Positions 1 to 7,097 of a DNA stretch of 16,087 nt are shown here, piece after piece. The number at the start of each line of letters is the position of its first letter. The stretch's first letter is position 1. The notes under the pieces were generated by a model. That model had not been told where the DNA came from. It made no database searches and worked only from the letters and a program-made list of their open reading frames with translations. The translations under genes and the position numbers were made by a program. The stretch comes from Candidatus Sumerlaeota bacterium (lineage in GTDB: Bacteria > Sumerlaeota > Sumerlaeia > JAFGJS01): contig JAFGJS010000155.1 in NCBI GenBank assembly GCA_016928995.1, positions 1 through 16,087 of the forward strand, in the 5' to 3' direction.

Positions 1-175
1 ACGCGCGTTCGTAAATGCGGCGGGCATAAGCGGGAAGGTCGCGCGTCTTACCCTGGGAGCTCTGCGCTCCTGCCTTGCGCTACCGCCTGCGATACAGCCA
101 GAGAGTCGACAGGAACCGCCGGATACGGAACCGTATGTCCGGTGGTGTGGCTGCAAGGCTTCCCCCTACCCGATT
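1..175 (+). mobile_element. Group II intron, 3' terminal part (bacterial class C-like)
   Basis: The left edge holds the 3' end of a group II intron whose body lies outside the window. The main evidence is a domain V hairpin at 116-145, followed by a short domain VI-like segment ending near CCCTACCCGATT (about 165-176). That ending is typical of class C introns. No reverse-transcriptase reading frame can be followed: all three frames through bases 1-110 are short or lack recognisable motifs, so only the RNA part is supported. The end falls about 13 bases beyond the stop of the oppositely oriented oxidoreductase gene, which fits the habit of class C introns to insert next to transcription terminators. 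The exact 3' junction is inferred. Confidence 0.65.
116..145 (+). ncRNA. Group II intron domain V
   Basis: CCGCCGGA (116-123) pairs with TCCGGTGG (138-145) with one G-U pair. TACG (124-127) pairs with CGTA (132-135) under a GAAC tetraloop. A two-base TG bulge (136-137) sits on the 3' side. The CGC near the 5' base is the catalytic triad form known from class C introns. Stem length, bulge position and tetraloop all match domain V. Confidence 0.75.
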
Positions 176-188
176 CAACCAAGCAATT

Positions 189-1208
189 TTATTGCGCGAC
201 CTGAATGACGACCTTGCCGATGTGCTGTTGGCTTTGCAGATGCTCGTAAGCCTCGCGGGCTTGCTCGAAGGGAAAGACGCGGTCGATGCAGGGCTTGAGC
301 CGGTTCGCTGCACATGCGCGGACGAATTTGCGCAGTTCCGCCGTGGATTCCATGAATATGCCGCGCACATTGACCTGATGCGAAAGCAAGTCACGCACAT
401 TCACTTCGCTGAGTTTGCCGTCCAGCACGCCGATGACGCACACGCGGCCTGCATAGTTGCAGGCGTTGATCGACCGTCCCAGCGATGCGCCGCCCGCAAC
501 CTCCACGATCAGGTCCGCCCCGGCGCCGCCGGTGATCTCGCGAACCGCCTCCGGCCACTGTGCGTCGCGATAGTCAATCACTGCGTCAACGCCGAAGCGT
601 TCTTGTATCGCCGCCGCTTTCGCTTTGCTGCTGGTGCTGATGATGGTCCGGGCGCCGTGCAGCCGGGCCAGTTGCAGTCCGAAGATCGAAACACCGCCCG
701 TGCCGTGCAGCAAAATCCACTCGCCTGCTTGCACGCGGCCATGCGTCACGACAGCCGCCCATGCGGTCAGTCCGGCGATGGTCAATGTGGACGCCTCGTC
801 ATTGCTCATGTGCTCCGGCGCCTTGACCAGCGCGTCGGCCGGATACACGATTCGCTCCGCCAGCACGCCGTCCACGCCGTTGCCGCCGACGAACGTGCGA
901 ATCCACTCCGGCCGCATCCGCCCATCCGGCCAGCAGCGGAACGGCGCATTGACCACGCGGACGCCCGGCTGAATCGACTCCACGCCCTCGCCGACCTCCT
1001 CCACGACGCCGCACATGTCCGACGCCGCCAGGATCGGCGGATTCTGTTCGCCGCCGTATCGCCCGTCCATGACCATCAGGTCGCGGTAATTCAGCGCCAC
1101 GGACTTCACGCTCACCAGCGCCTCGCCGCGTCCGGGCCGTTCAGGTTCCGCGCGCTCCGTCATGATTAAACCGTTAAGGCCTTTACCATCCACTGAATAA
1201 CAGCGCAT
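189..1208 (-). CDS. Zinc-independent MDR-family NAD(P)-dependent alcohol/quinone oxidoreductase
   Basis: A 339-residue medium-chain dehydrogenase/reductase. The N-terminal GroES-like half carries ALNYRDLMVMDGRY (residues 38-51). The Rossmann half has the dinucleotide-binding loop HGTGGVSIFGLQLA (168-181), followed by STSSKAKAAA, where the 2'-phosphate of NADPH often binds. The C-terminal FPFEQAREAYEHLQSQQHIGKVVI is typical of the family. The zinc-ligand cysteine cluster is missing, so a quinone-reductase-like or enoyl/alcohol oxidoreductase activity on an unknown substrate is likely. I chose the third of three nearby ATGs because GGAG lies 6 bases before it; starts at 1220 and 1214 are possible. 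The gene begins 30 bases after the nrfA stop, so it may be co-transcribed with nrfHA, though no functional link is known. The family call is firm; the substrate is not. Confidence 0.85.
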   Translation of the reverse strand: MRCYSVDGKGLNGLIMTERAEPERPGRGEALVSVKSVALNYRDLMVMDGRYGGEQNPPILAASDMCGVVEEVGEGVESIQPGVRVVNAPFRCWPDGRMRPEWIRTFVGGNGVDGVLAERIVYPADALVKAPEHMSNDEASTLTIAGLTAWAAVVTHGRVQAGEWILLHGTGGVSIFGLQLARLHGARTIISTSSKAKAAAIQERFGVDAVIDYRDAQWPEAVREITGGAGADLIVEVAGGASLGRSINACNYAGRVCVIGVLDGKLSEVNVRDLLSHQVNVRGIFMESTAELRKFVRACAANRLKPCIDRVFPFEQAREAYEHLQSQQHIGKVVIQVAQ

Positions 1209-1238
1209 GCCCATCTCCATGTTGTTTGATGCTGGATC

Positions 1239-2669
1239 TTATTCGTTTGATCCCGCCATTGCAACATCATGCTCGACGGCCGGTTCATTTAAGGCCGCTT
1301 GTCCCTTGCGAATCAGGTCGATGGCGGTGGCGAGCACGCGGGCGCCTTCCTGCGGCGCGTGGAATCCGGTGGAGTTCTCCGCTTCGGCGAAGTCGATCAG
1401 GAACTGCGCCTTGCGCTGATAATCGCGCGGCGCGGCGAGCGCATCATCCGTGGCGCCGGCTGCCATTGCGGCTTTGATGTCGTCGATCAGTTCCATCAAT
1501 GCGTCCATCGCCAGATTGCGGATTTCAAAATGCGTGCGCTGAATCCGGTCCACGCGCGCCATGATCTCCGCTTCCGGAATGCGATGGCAGGTCTGGCAGG
1601 CGTTGGCGGCGTTCAGCATGGGGCTGCGGACATGGTGGTCGCTGATTTTCTGCGCGCCGACGCGCATGTATGGCATATGGCAATCGGCGCAAGCCACGCC
1701 GGAGCGCGCATGAACGCCCTGGCTCCAGAGTTCGAACTCCGGATGCTGCGTCTTCAACGCCGCAGCGCCTGTATCCGCGTGCGTCCAGTCCTTGAAGCCA
1801 TATTCATCGTAGTAAGCCAGAATCTGATCGGCTTGCAAGCCCTTGCTCCAGGGATAGGTCAGGCGTTTTTCCTCTCCTTTGAAATAATATTCCGCATGGC
1901 ACTGGCCGCAGACATAAGCGCGCAGCTCCTGACGCGTGGCTGTGGCGTTGACGTCATAATCGTCGATTCCTTCGGTGTTCTTCTTGACCACGGCGATGGC
2001 TTCGATGAACGCCGGCCGCGTCACGCGCAACTGCATCGTCGCGGGATCGTGGCAGTCGATGCAGGCCACGGGATGTTTGACCAGCTTGCGCGCTTCCATG
2101 TAAGGCATCTGGTTGATTTTGGTGAAACCGGCGAAGATGTCGCCGTCGCCGGCTTTTTTATACGCCACGTACATCGAGGCATGGCAGTTCAGGCACGTGC
2201 CCGGCTGCGGCTTGGTTTGACGGCTGGTGTAGGTCTGGTCGTCCAGCATATAGGCGTGGCCGCGTTCCTCGCGGAAGTCGATGGCGAAGGCGTATCCCGC
2301 CCACATCCGCTTGAGCCGGTTGTCTTCCTCGATTTTCGATTGCGAGACGATTGAGCGTGGATCGGCGTTGTCCGGCGTGCGCGGCAACGCCTCGCTGCCG
2401 CCGTATCGTGTGCGTTGCTGATCCACCGTTCGTTTGTAGCCGTCGTATTGCTGCGGAAAATTCTTGCCCCAGATTTCCGGATCTTCCGTGTCATCGTCCA
2501 GCTCCACCACGCGAAAGAAAGGCTGCCGCGCTTCCTGCTTTTTTTCGAAAATATCGATCAACAGCGCCGTCGCGCCAAAGGCCGCCGCCGCCGATATGAT
2601 CGTTGTCAGGACGATGATCTTGAGCATTCCCGCCGCTTTTTTTGGTGAACTGTTCGTTTCTGACATCAT
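1239..2669 (-). CDS. nrfA: Ammonia-forming cytochrome c nitrite reductase, catalytic subunit NrfA
   Basis: A 476-residue pentaheme protein that reduces nitrite to ammonium with six electrons at the outer face of the membrane. Heme motifs are C159-x2-C-H163, C203-x2-C-H207, C254-x2-C-H258, C327-x2-C-H331 and C358-x2-C-H362. By comparison with E. coli NrfA, catalytic residues are Arg218 (TRP), Tyr261 (in AEYYF) and His309 (in KTQHPEFE). Glu260, Tyr261, Lys306 and Gln308 correspond to calcium ligands. The first (active-site) heme motif is CLNCH rather than the usual CxxCK, so it should not need the dedicated NrfEFG lyase. An uncleaved or signal anchor helix lies at about 16-39. ATG-ATG starts occur at 2669 and 2666, with GAGG just upstream. 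The gene follows nrfH after 28 bases, the standard nrfHA order. Confidence 0.95.
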   Translation of the reverse strand: MMSETNSSPKKAAGMLKIIVLTTIISAAAAFGATALLIDIFEKKQEARQPFFRVVELDDDTEDPEIWGKNFPQQYDGYKRTVDQQRTRYGGSEALPRTPDNADPRSIVSQSKIEEDNRLKRMWAGYAFAIDFREERGHAYMLDDQTYTSRQTKPQPGTCLNCHASMYVAYKKAGDGDIFAGFTKINQMPYMEARKLVKHPVACIDCHDPATMQLRVTRPAFIEAIAVVKKNTEGIDDYDVNATATRQELRAYVCGQCHAEYYFKGEEKRLTYPWSKGLQADQILAYYDEYGFKDWTHADTGAAALKTQHPEFELWSQGVHARSGVACADCHMPYMRVGAQKISDHHVRSPMLNAANACQTCHRIPEAEIMARVDRIQRTHFEIRNLAMDALMELIDDIKAAMAAGATDDALAAPRDYQRKAQFLIDFAEAENSTGFHAPQEGARVLATAIDLIRKGQAALNEPAVEHDVAMAGSNE

Positions 2670-2697
2670 GCGCGCCTCGGTATGGATTTGACGAAAT

Positions 2698-3165
2698 TTA
2701 TTCCAAGTGGCCTACGGACCAATGGCAATGCAGGCACTCCAGCGGCTGCGAGCCGGAATGACCGGGATCGATTTCCAGCGTAATGTCCTGGTGACATTTC
2801 CGGCAGCTGTCTTCCGCGACTTTGCGGTTGCCCTCTGTGATTTGAATCCGCTCGGGGAAATCGCCTGTGGTGAAAGCCCACGAGTGATGCCAGCCGTTTG
2901 ACGCCTTGGTCATGTATTTCGGGATGAACGCATGCGGCGTGTGGCAATCATTGCAGGTCGCGACGGCGTGGTGGCTGGATTTGGCCCATCCGTCGAGATG
3001 GTTTTGCATCACATGGCAATTGGCGCAGGCCGTGGGATCGTCGGTCATGTAAGACGCGCCCTTGGCGTAGAAAAAAGTGAATCCGCCAACGCCCAGCGCC
3101 GATCCCAGCAGAACGCCGGTCAATAGTAAGCCGATGATATAAATGCGGCCTTTGGGCATATGCAT
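2698..3165 (-). CDS. nrfH: Cytochrome c nitrite reductase small subunit NrfH (tetraheme quinol dehydrogenase)
   Basis: A 155-residue NapC/NirT-family membrane cytochrome that oxidises menaquinol and passes electrons to NrfA. One N-terminal membrane helix (about residues 8-33) anchors it. Four CxxCH motifs follow at C47, C71, C121 and C144. The first reads CANCHVM, the CxxCHxM form whose methionine ligates heme 1 in known NrfH. The family's usual length is about 150-180 residues, so the protein is complete. A GTG (3168) and two ATGs (3165, 3159) could start it; 3165 is chosen for its spacing from a weak GAAG. It is the first gene of the nrfHA unit; a 113-base space separates it from the cobA-hemD fusion upstream. 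Confidence 0.94.
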   Translation of the reverse strand: MHMPKGRIYIIGLLLTGVLLGSALGVGGFTFFYAKGASYMTDDPTACANCHVMQNHLDGWAKSSHHAVATCNDCHTPHAFIPKYMTKASNGWHHSWAFTTGDFPERIQITEGNRKVAEDSCRKCHQDITLEIDPGHSGSQPLECLHCHWSVGHLE

Positions 3166-3198
3166 CACACGCTTCAGGATGATGAAAAGTTTTTAACA

Positions 3199-3228
3199 AG
3201 GTTAATGAAAAGAAGGACGGCACGTCAA
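3199..3228 (-). promoter_or_regulatory. Possible promoter of nrfHA
   Basis: On the minus strand TTGACG (3228-3223) is followed after 18 bases by TAACCT (3204-3199). The -35 is good and the -10 is poor. No FNR-type TTGAT-N4-ATCAA site is visible in the space upstream of nrfH. Confidence 0.25.
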
Positions 3229-3243
3229 GTGAATATGATATGT

Positions 3244-3257
3244 GGATAATTTTATCC
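3244..3257. terminator. Small palindrome after cobA-hemD, weak terminator candidate
   Basis: GGATAA (3244-3249) and TTATCC (3252-3257) form a short AT-rich palindrome 22 bases after the cobA-hemD stop. No strong T-run follows on the minus strand, so termination is doubtful. The left edge contains TGTGGATAA (3241-3249), whose reverse complement TTATCCACA is a perfect consensus DnaA box. Confidence 0.25.
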
Positions 3258-3278
3258 TTAATGCCGGATCTAATATGC

Positions 3279-4868
3279 TTATGCCCAGGATTGGGAATCA
3301 GGCGATTCGGAAGAAGGCGGCTCTGGCTGTGCTGGTTTTTTGGTGAAGTGTTCGCAGAGGACGGTGAGCAGGCCGTCGATGGAGTAGTCTTCGGGATGCT
3401 GCAGGATGTTTTTTACTCCAAGGAGTTCAAGCGCGTCCTTGGTTGAGGGGCCGATGACGGCGAAGAGGGTGTGTTGCGCGATTTGAGGGAAGCGCGAGGC
3501 TCCTGCAAAGTCGGCAAAGGCCATCGCGGCGCTGGAACTGGCGAATAACACGGCGTCGATCTCTCCGCGCAGCATCGCGTCCGTGACTTCGTTGAAGTTG
3601 TCCGGCCGATGCGCCCGCGTCTGGTACGCCACCACGCAATCGACATGCGCTCCGGCGTCGCGCAAAGCGTTTGGCAGGTCGTCCCGCGCGATGTCCGCGC
3701 AAGGAAACAGCACGCTGCGGCCACGGACGTCCGCGCCTTCGCAGATGCGCCGGGCCAATTCCGCCGAAGTCATTCGTTTTTCCGGCCGCACGTCCGTAGT
3801 AATTCCCCAGGCGGTCAACGAAGCGGCGGTCACGGCGCCCACCGCCGCGATTTTCACTCCGCCCAGCGCGCGCGAATCGAGGCCGTTTTCCCGCAGGCAT
3901 TCCATGAAATTCTGCACGGCATGCACGCTGGTGAACGCGATCCAATCGTAATGCTCCAGACGCTGCACAGCTTCCTTTAAATAACGCGGTATGGTGGGCG
4001 GTATAATTTGAATCAGCGGGATCGGCAGGGGTTCGCAACCCAGTTCCAATAATCGTTCGGCCAGGGCGGCGTTTCCCGCCGGATCGCGCGTGATCGCCAT
4101 GCGCCGTCCGAACAGCGGCCGCGTTTCGAACCAATTCAGGCGTTGGTGATATTGCGCGACGGGTCCGATCACCGCGAGGACCGGCGATCCGAGTCCGGCT
4201 TGCTCCGCGGCTGATGCGGCTTCATGCACCGTCGAGAGTAACGAACGTTGAGACGGTGAAACGGCGCGCGCAATCACGGCGGCCGGAGTTGCGGCGTCCA
4301 GCCCGCCTTCGATCAGCTGGCCGCAAATATCCCTCAGCCGGTCCAGTCTCAGTTCAATCGCCAGTGTTCCCTTGACGCGAGCCAGCGCCGGCCAGTCCAG
4401 TCCATCCGGCACGCCATCCTGCATACGCTCCGAGATAAACGTGACGCTTGCCGACAGCTTCCGCGCCGTCAATGGCACTCCCGCATACTCCGGCGCGGCC
4501 AGGCCCTCAATGACGCCCGGCACGACCTCAAACAGCACACCGGCCGACAACAGCGCCTCGCATTCTTCCGCGCCGCGGCCGAAGATGAAGGGATCTCCGT
4601 TCATCAATTGCACGACGACGCCGCCCGTGTGCGCCTTTTCGAGCAGCAGTTCGATGGGCTTGGGTTGCGGATTCATAGGATCCTGCGCCGGACCGCCCAC
4701 GGCGATCCGTTCGCATTCGGGTCGCGTTAAGTTGAGCAAGGCGGGATTGGCCTGATAATCATAGAGCACTACGTCCGCTCGGCGCAGCAATTCAGCTCCG
4801 CGCGCCGTGATCAATCCCGGATCACCCGGCCCCGCCCCGACAAGAAAGACGTTTGGTTTGATTGGCAT
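3279..4868 (-). CDS. cobA-hemD: Fused uroporphyrinogen-III C-methyltransferase / uroporphyrinogen-III synthase (CobA-HemD)
   Basis: A 529-residue two-domain enzyme. Residues about 5-245 are the SAM-dependent methyltransferase that converts uroporphyrinogen III to precorrin-2, entering siroheme and B12 synthesis. Motifs are VGAGPGDPGLIT (10-21), GDPFIFGRGAEE (91-102) and VVPGVIEGLAAP (115-126). Residues about 250-505 are the HemD part, which closes hydroxymethylbilane to uroporphyrinogen III, with AFTSVHAVQNF (311-321) and LFASSSAAMAF (441-451). The last ~20 residues are a low-complexity Pro/Ser tail. ATG at 4868 is preferred because MPIKPNVFLVGAGPG is the usual CobA start. The nine further in-frame codons upstream, back to 4895, lie in an intergenic repeat. 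Both halves look complete. Such fusions are known in several phyla. hemC lies upstream on the same strand. Confidence 0.93.
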   Translation of the reverse strand: MPIKPNVFLVGAGPGDPGLITARGAELLRRADVVLYDYQANPALLNLTRPECERIAVGGPAQDPMNPQPKPIELLLEKAHTGGVVVQLMNGDPFIFGRGAEECEALLSAGVLFEVVPGVIEGLAAPEYAGVPLTARKLSASVTFISERMQDGVPDGLDWPALARVKGTLAIELRLDRLRDICGQLIEGGLDAATPAAVIARAVSPSQRSLLSTVHEAASAAEQAGLGSPVLAVIGPVAQYHQRLNWFETRPLFGRRMAITRDPAGNAALAERLLELGCEPLPIPLIQIIPPTIPRYLKEAVQRLEHYDWIAFTSVHAVQNFMECLRENGLDSRALGGVKIAAVGAVTAASLTAWGITTDVRPEKRMTSAELARRICEGADVRGRSVLFPCADIARDDLPNALRDAGAHVDCVVAYQTRAHRPDNFNEVTDAMLRGEIDAVLFASSSAAMAFADFAGASRFPQIAQHTLFAVIGPSTKDALELLGVKNILQHPEDYSIDGLLTVLCEHFTKKPAQPEPPSSESPDSQSWA

Positions 4869-4882
4869 GGCAACTTTATCTT

Positions 4883-4950
4883 CACACAAAGGCACGGAGG
4901 CACAAAGAAGAATTTTAAAAAAATCGAAAACGCTTTTGCGCCTTTGTGCG
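4883..4950. repeat. Inverted pair of CACAAAGG-type short repeats
   Basis: Three near-identical 8-base units (CACAAAGG, CACGGAGG, CACAAAGA) run from 4885. An inverted copy GCCTTTGTG (4940-4948) pairs perfectly with CACAAAGGC (4885-4893). The pair flanks an AT-rich loop and sits directly before the cobA-hemD start. Confidence 0.6.
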
Positions 4951-4990
4951 TTGATGGTTTTTTTATGAACTTCTATGAATAAATAGCCTC

Positions 4991-5015
4991 ACGCAGAGTC
5001 GCAGAGCGCGCGGAG
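4991..5015. repeat. CGCAGAG-type degenerate tandem repeat
   Basis: GCAGAGTC, GCAGAGCGC and GCGGAG follow one another with an 8-9-base period. This resembles the short CGCAGAG/CACAGAG intergenic repeats seen in many bacterial genomes. It lies between hemC and cobA-hemD. Confidence 0.5.
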
Positions 5016-5050
5016 ATTGGATCATTATATGAACAGCGCATACGACTTTT

Positions 5051-5078
5051 CTCTGTGTTCTCTGTGCGCTCTGTGGTG
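5051..5078. repeat. CTCTGTG tandem repeat, 3 x 9 bases
   Basis: CTCTGTGTT, CTCTGTGCG and CTCTGTGGT form three 9-base units. They end six bases before the hemC stop codon (read on the + strand), so they lie in the hemC 3' untranslated region. Confidence 0.65.
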
Positions 5079-5083
5079 AAGTT

Positions 5084-6013
5084 TTAGAGGTTCCCCTCGT
5101 TCAAATTCCGCAGAATGCGCTTGGCTCCGGCGCTTAGCAGTTCCTTGCCAAGGCTCTTGCCCAGGGCTTCCGGATCGCGCGGATCGCCTTCGATTCGCCG
5201 ACGGATGCATTCGCCCGATTCGGGATGAGCGGCAAGTCCGTCGAGCGACAGCCGTCCTTTGACGATCCGACCCAATGCTCCCACGGGCATGTGGCATCCG
5301 CCGCCCAGCGCCGCCAGCATGGCTCGTTCGGCGCGCACGCAGCGCTCGGTGTTGATGTCGCTCAATCCGTGCCACAACACCTGATCTTCCTCGCGCGACA
5401 CGATGGCCAGCGCGCCCTGCCCTGCCGCGGGCAGCATGATACGAAGCGGTAACACGCAGCGTAGATGTTCGCACATACCGAGCCGCTTGGCGCCTGCCGC
5501 GGCGAGGATGATCGCGTCGTACTCCCCTTCCGCCAATTTGCGCAGCCGCGTTTCAATGTTGCCTCGCAGCAATTTTAACTGCGCGTCCGGCCGCGCGCGA
5601 CGCAGCTGCGCTTGACGCCGCAGGCTGCCGGTGCCGACTGTCGCTCCCTGCGGCAAATCCTTCAGACTCGCATATTTTGCCGAGAAAAAACCGTCATGCG
5701 GGGCCACGCGTTTTGGCGTGGCCGCCAGCGTCAGCCCCTGCGGCAGATCAACCGGCAGATCCTTCATGCTGTGCACAGCCAGCTCGATCTTGCCCGCGAG
5801 TTGCGCCTCGTCGATTTCCCTCGTGAACAGCCCCTTGCCGCCCATGCTTTGCAGCGATTTGTGGTATGATCCATCGCCGCTCGTTTTGATCACGCGTTCC
5901 TGAAAGGCGATTTCCGGGAAACGCTGCTGTAAAATTCCGATCACATGCCGCGTCTGCCAGAGCGCCAATTGGCTCCCGCGCGTTCCTACAATCACAGTTC
6001 TCCGCGCCGCCAT
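5084..6013 (-). CDS. hemC: Hydroxymethylbilane synthase (porphobilinogen deaminase)
   Basis: A 309-residue cytosolic enzyme that joins four porphobilinogen molecules into hydroxymethylbilane, the substrate of the HemD domain encoded next. It shows GTRGSQLALWQT (10-21), the catalytic aspartate in HSMKDLP (Asp85), the substrate-binding GTGSLRRQAQL (127-137) and RGNIETRLRKL (150-160). Cys240 in GGGCHMPVGA carries the dipyrromethane cofactor. Length and motif spacing are normal. ATG at 6013 is chosen over an in-frame upstream ATG (6046) because AGAGGAGG lies seven bases before it and the protein then starts as family members do. A 215-base space rich in short repeats separates it from cobA-hemD, wide for one operon but with no obvious terminator. 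Confidence 0.95.
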   Translation of the reverse strand: MAARRTVIVGTRGSQLALWQTRHVIGILQQRFPEIAFQERVIKTSGDGSYHKSLQSMGGKGLFTREIDEAQLAGKIELAVHSMKDLPVDLPQGLTLAATPKRVAPHDGFFSAKYASLKDLPQGATVGTGSLRRQAQLRRARPDAQLKLLRGNIETRLRKLAEGEYDAIILAAAGAKRLGMCEHLRCVLPLRIMLPAAGQGALAIVSREEDQVLWHGLSDINTERCVRAERAMLAALGGGCHMPVGALGRIVKGRLSLDGLAAHPESGECIRRRIEGDPRDPEALGKSLGKELLSAGAKRILRNLNEGNL

Positions 6014-6133
6014 GCGCCAGCCTCCTCTGCCCATGATGAAAAGCACATTTCAATGCTCCGTATGTTGATGATCAAGGGAATAATACGGATTTGCGAAATA
6101 AAATATTCGTTCGCGCGAATGATGCGAAAATCA

Positions 6134-6921
6134 TCACTCAAAATTGAAATAACGCTGAAAAACCAAGCGGTATTTATGATTCGTGCGATGCCAGTAAAAG
6201 AACAGCAGCGCAGCGGCATACAGCGCGAGCGGCAAGAGTAAAACTTCGTCGTGAATGCGGATGATTGCATCGAGGTGATCATCATAAAGAAAGGAAAACA
6301 GAATCGGTGTTCCCGCTACCACTATCACATTCAACAATAGATTCCAGAATAGCCCGATCGAAGCAGGGTGGCGCTCAGTTTGCCTTCCAACTCCTCCATA
6401 AACATTGTCAACAAGCCATTGCGCATGATGAAGGGCACAAGCATCATTTCGATCCAGATGGTAAACATGATGCACCATCCGGCAAAAAACTCGTCGCGAG
6501 GGAAACCGGATTGCGTGGTCACGATTTCGATCATGCAATTCATGCAGGCGCAAAAAAGACTGATCCAAAACACTCGTCGCCATGGCGGAACGAGACACGG
6601 ACGCAGAAAATTCTCGGCGGACCACAGCGTCAGGGCGATCTCCTCGCGCAAGGATTTTTCTGCGAGCTTGCGCATACGCGGCATCCAGCGAATCAACAAC
6701 CACAGCGCAGCGACGGGAGGCAGAGAGAAAAGCCAAAGAATAAACCACATCTTCGGGGCGAACAATTGTGGCAGTAGGAGAATGTTGTGTTTAACGTTGC
6801 TTGGAAGCGCACAGGTCATGACCAGTAGGATCATGAGCGCGCCAAAGAGCAGGTCCCCCCTCCGCACATGATCATGGAATAAATCGCCGGGATTGGATTG
6901 ATCCGATTTTATCATTGCCAT
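6134..6921 (-). pseudogene. Frameshifted multi-pass membrane protein, unknown family
   Basis: From ATG 6921 (GGAG seven bases upstream) a hydrophobic protein reads through about 190 residues to TLLRSG. It then runs into a polar tail and stops at 6331. One base out of frame, the sequence continues at once as LFWNLLLNVIVVAG and ends at 6134 after two more strongly hydrophobic segments and a basic tail. Joined near 6350 (in GATCGGGCTATTC) the two parts make about 262 residues with six likely membrane helices. A one-base deletion, or a sequencing error, in the short G run explains it; no slippery heptamer for programmed -1 shifting is visible. The family is not recognised. It lies between the sigma factor terminator and hemC, 120 bases upstream of the latter. 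Confidence 0.6.
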
Positions 6922-6992
6922 TAAGCAGCTCCGCCATGGGCCGATAAGGAATGTAATGCGAGAATTATGGCAAATCAAACCGCAAGCAGGCA

Positions 6993-7027
6993 AAAGAAAA
7001 AGAACCGGGCTGCTCAGGGCCCGGTTC
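6993..7027 (-). terminator. Intrinsic terminator of the sigma factor gene
   Basis: GAACCGGGC (7002-7010) and GCCCGGTTC (7019-7027) form a perfect 9-bp stem with an 8-base loop. On the minus strand it is followed by TTTTTCTTTT. It lies 70 bases after the sigma gene stop at 7098. Confidence 0.9.
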
Positions 7028-7097
7028 AGGACAAACATGACAGTTCTCCGAAGAGAACAAGCTGCCTAAATGCTTTTAAGAAAAGTTCGCGTCGCGC

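Noticed and set aside
75-1169. A 364-codon + strand frame over the oxidoreductase gene
   Set aside because: Arg/His/Ala-rich antisense shadow of a well-conserved MDR gene; it also crosses the group II intron domain V.
1299-2354. A 351-codon + strand frame opposite nrfA
   Set aside because: Shadow frame; NrfA on the other strand has all five heme motifs and catalytic residues.
4869-4895. Longer start for cobA-hemD
   Set aside because: The extra codons come from the CACAAAGG repeat, and the conserved CobA N-terminus begins at the internal ATG.
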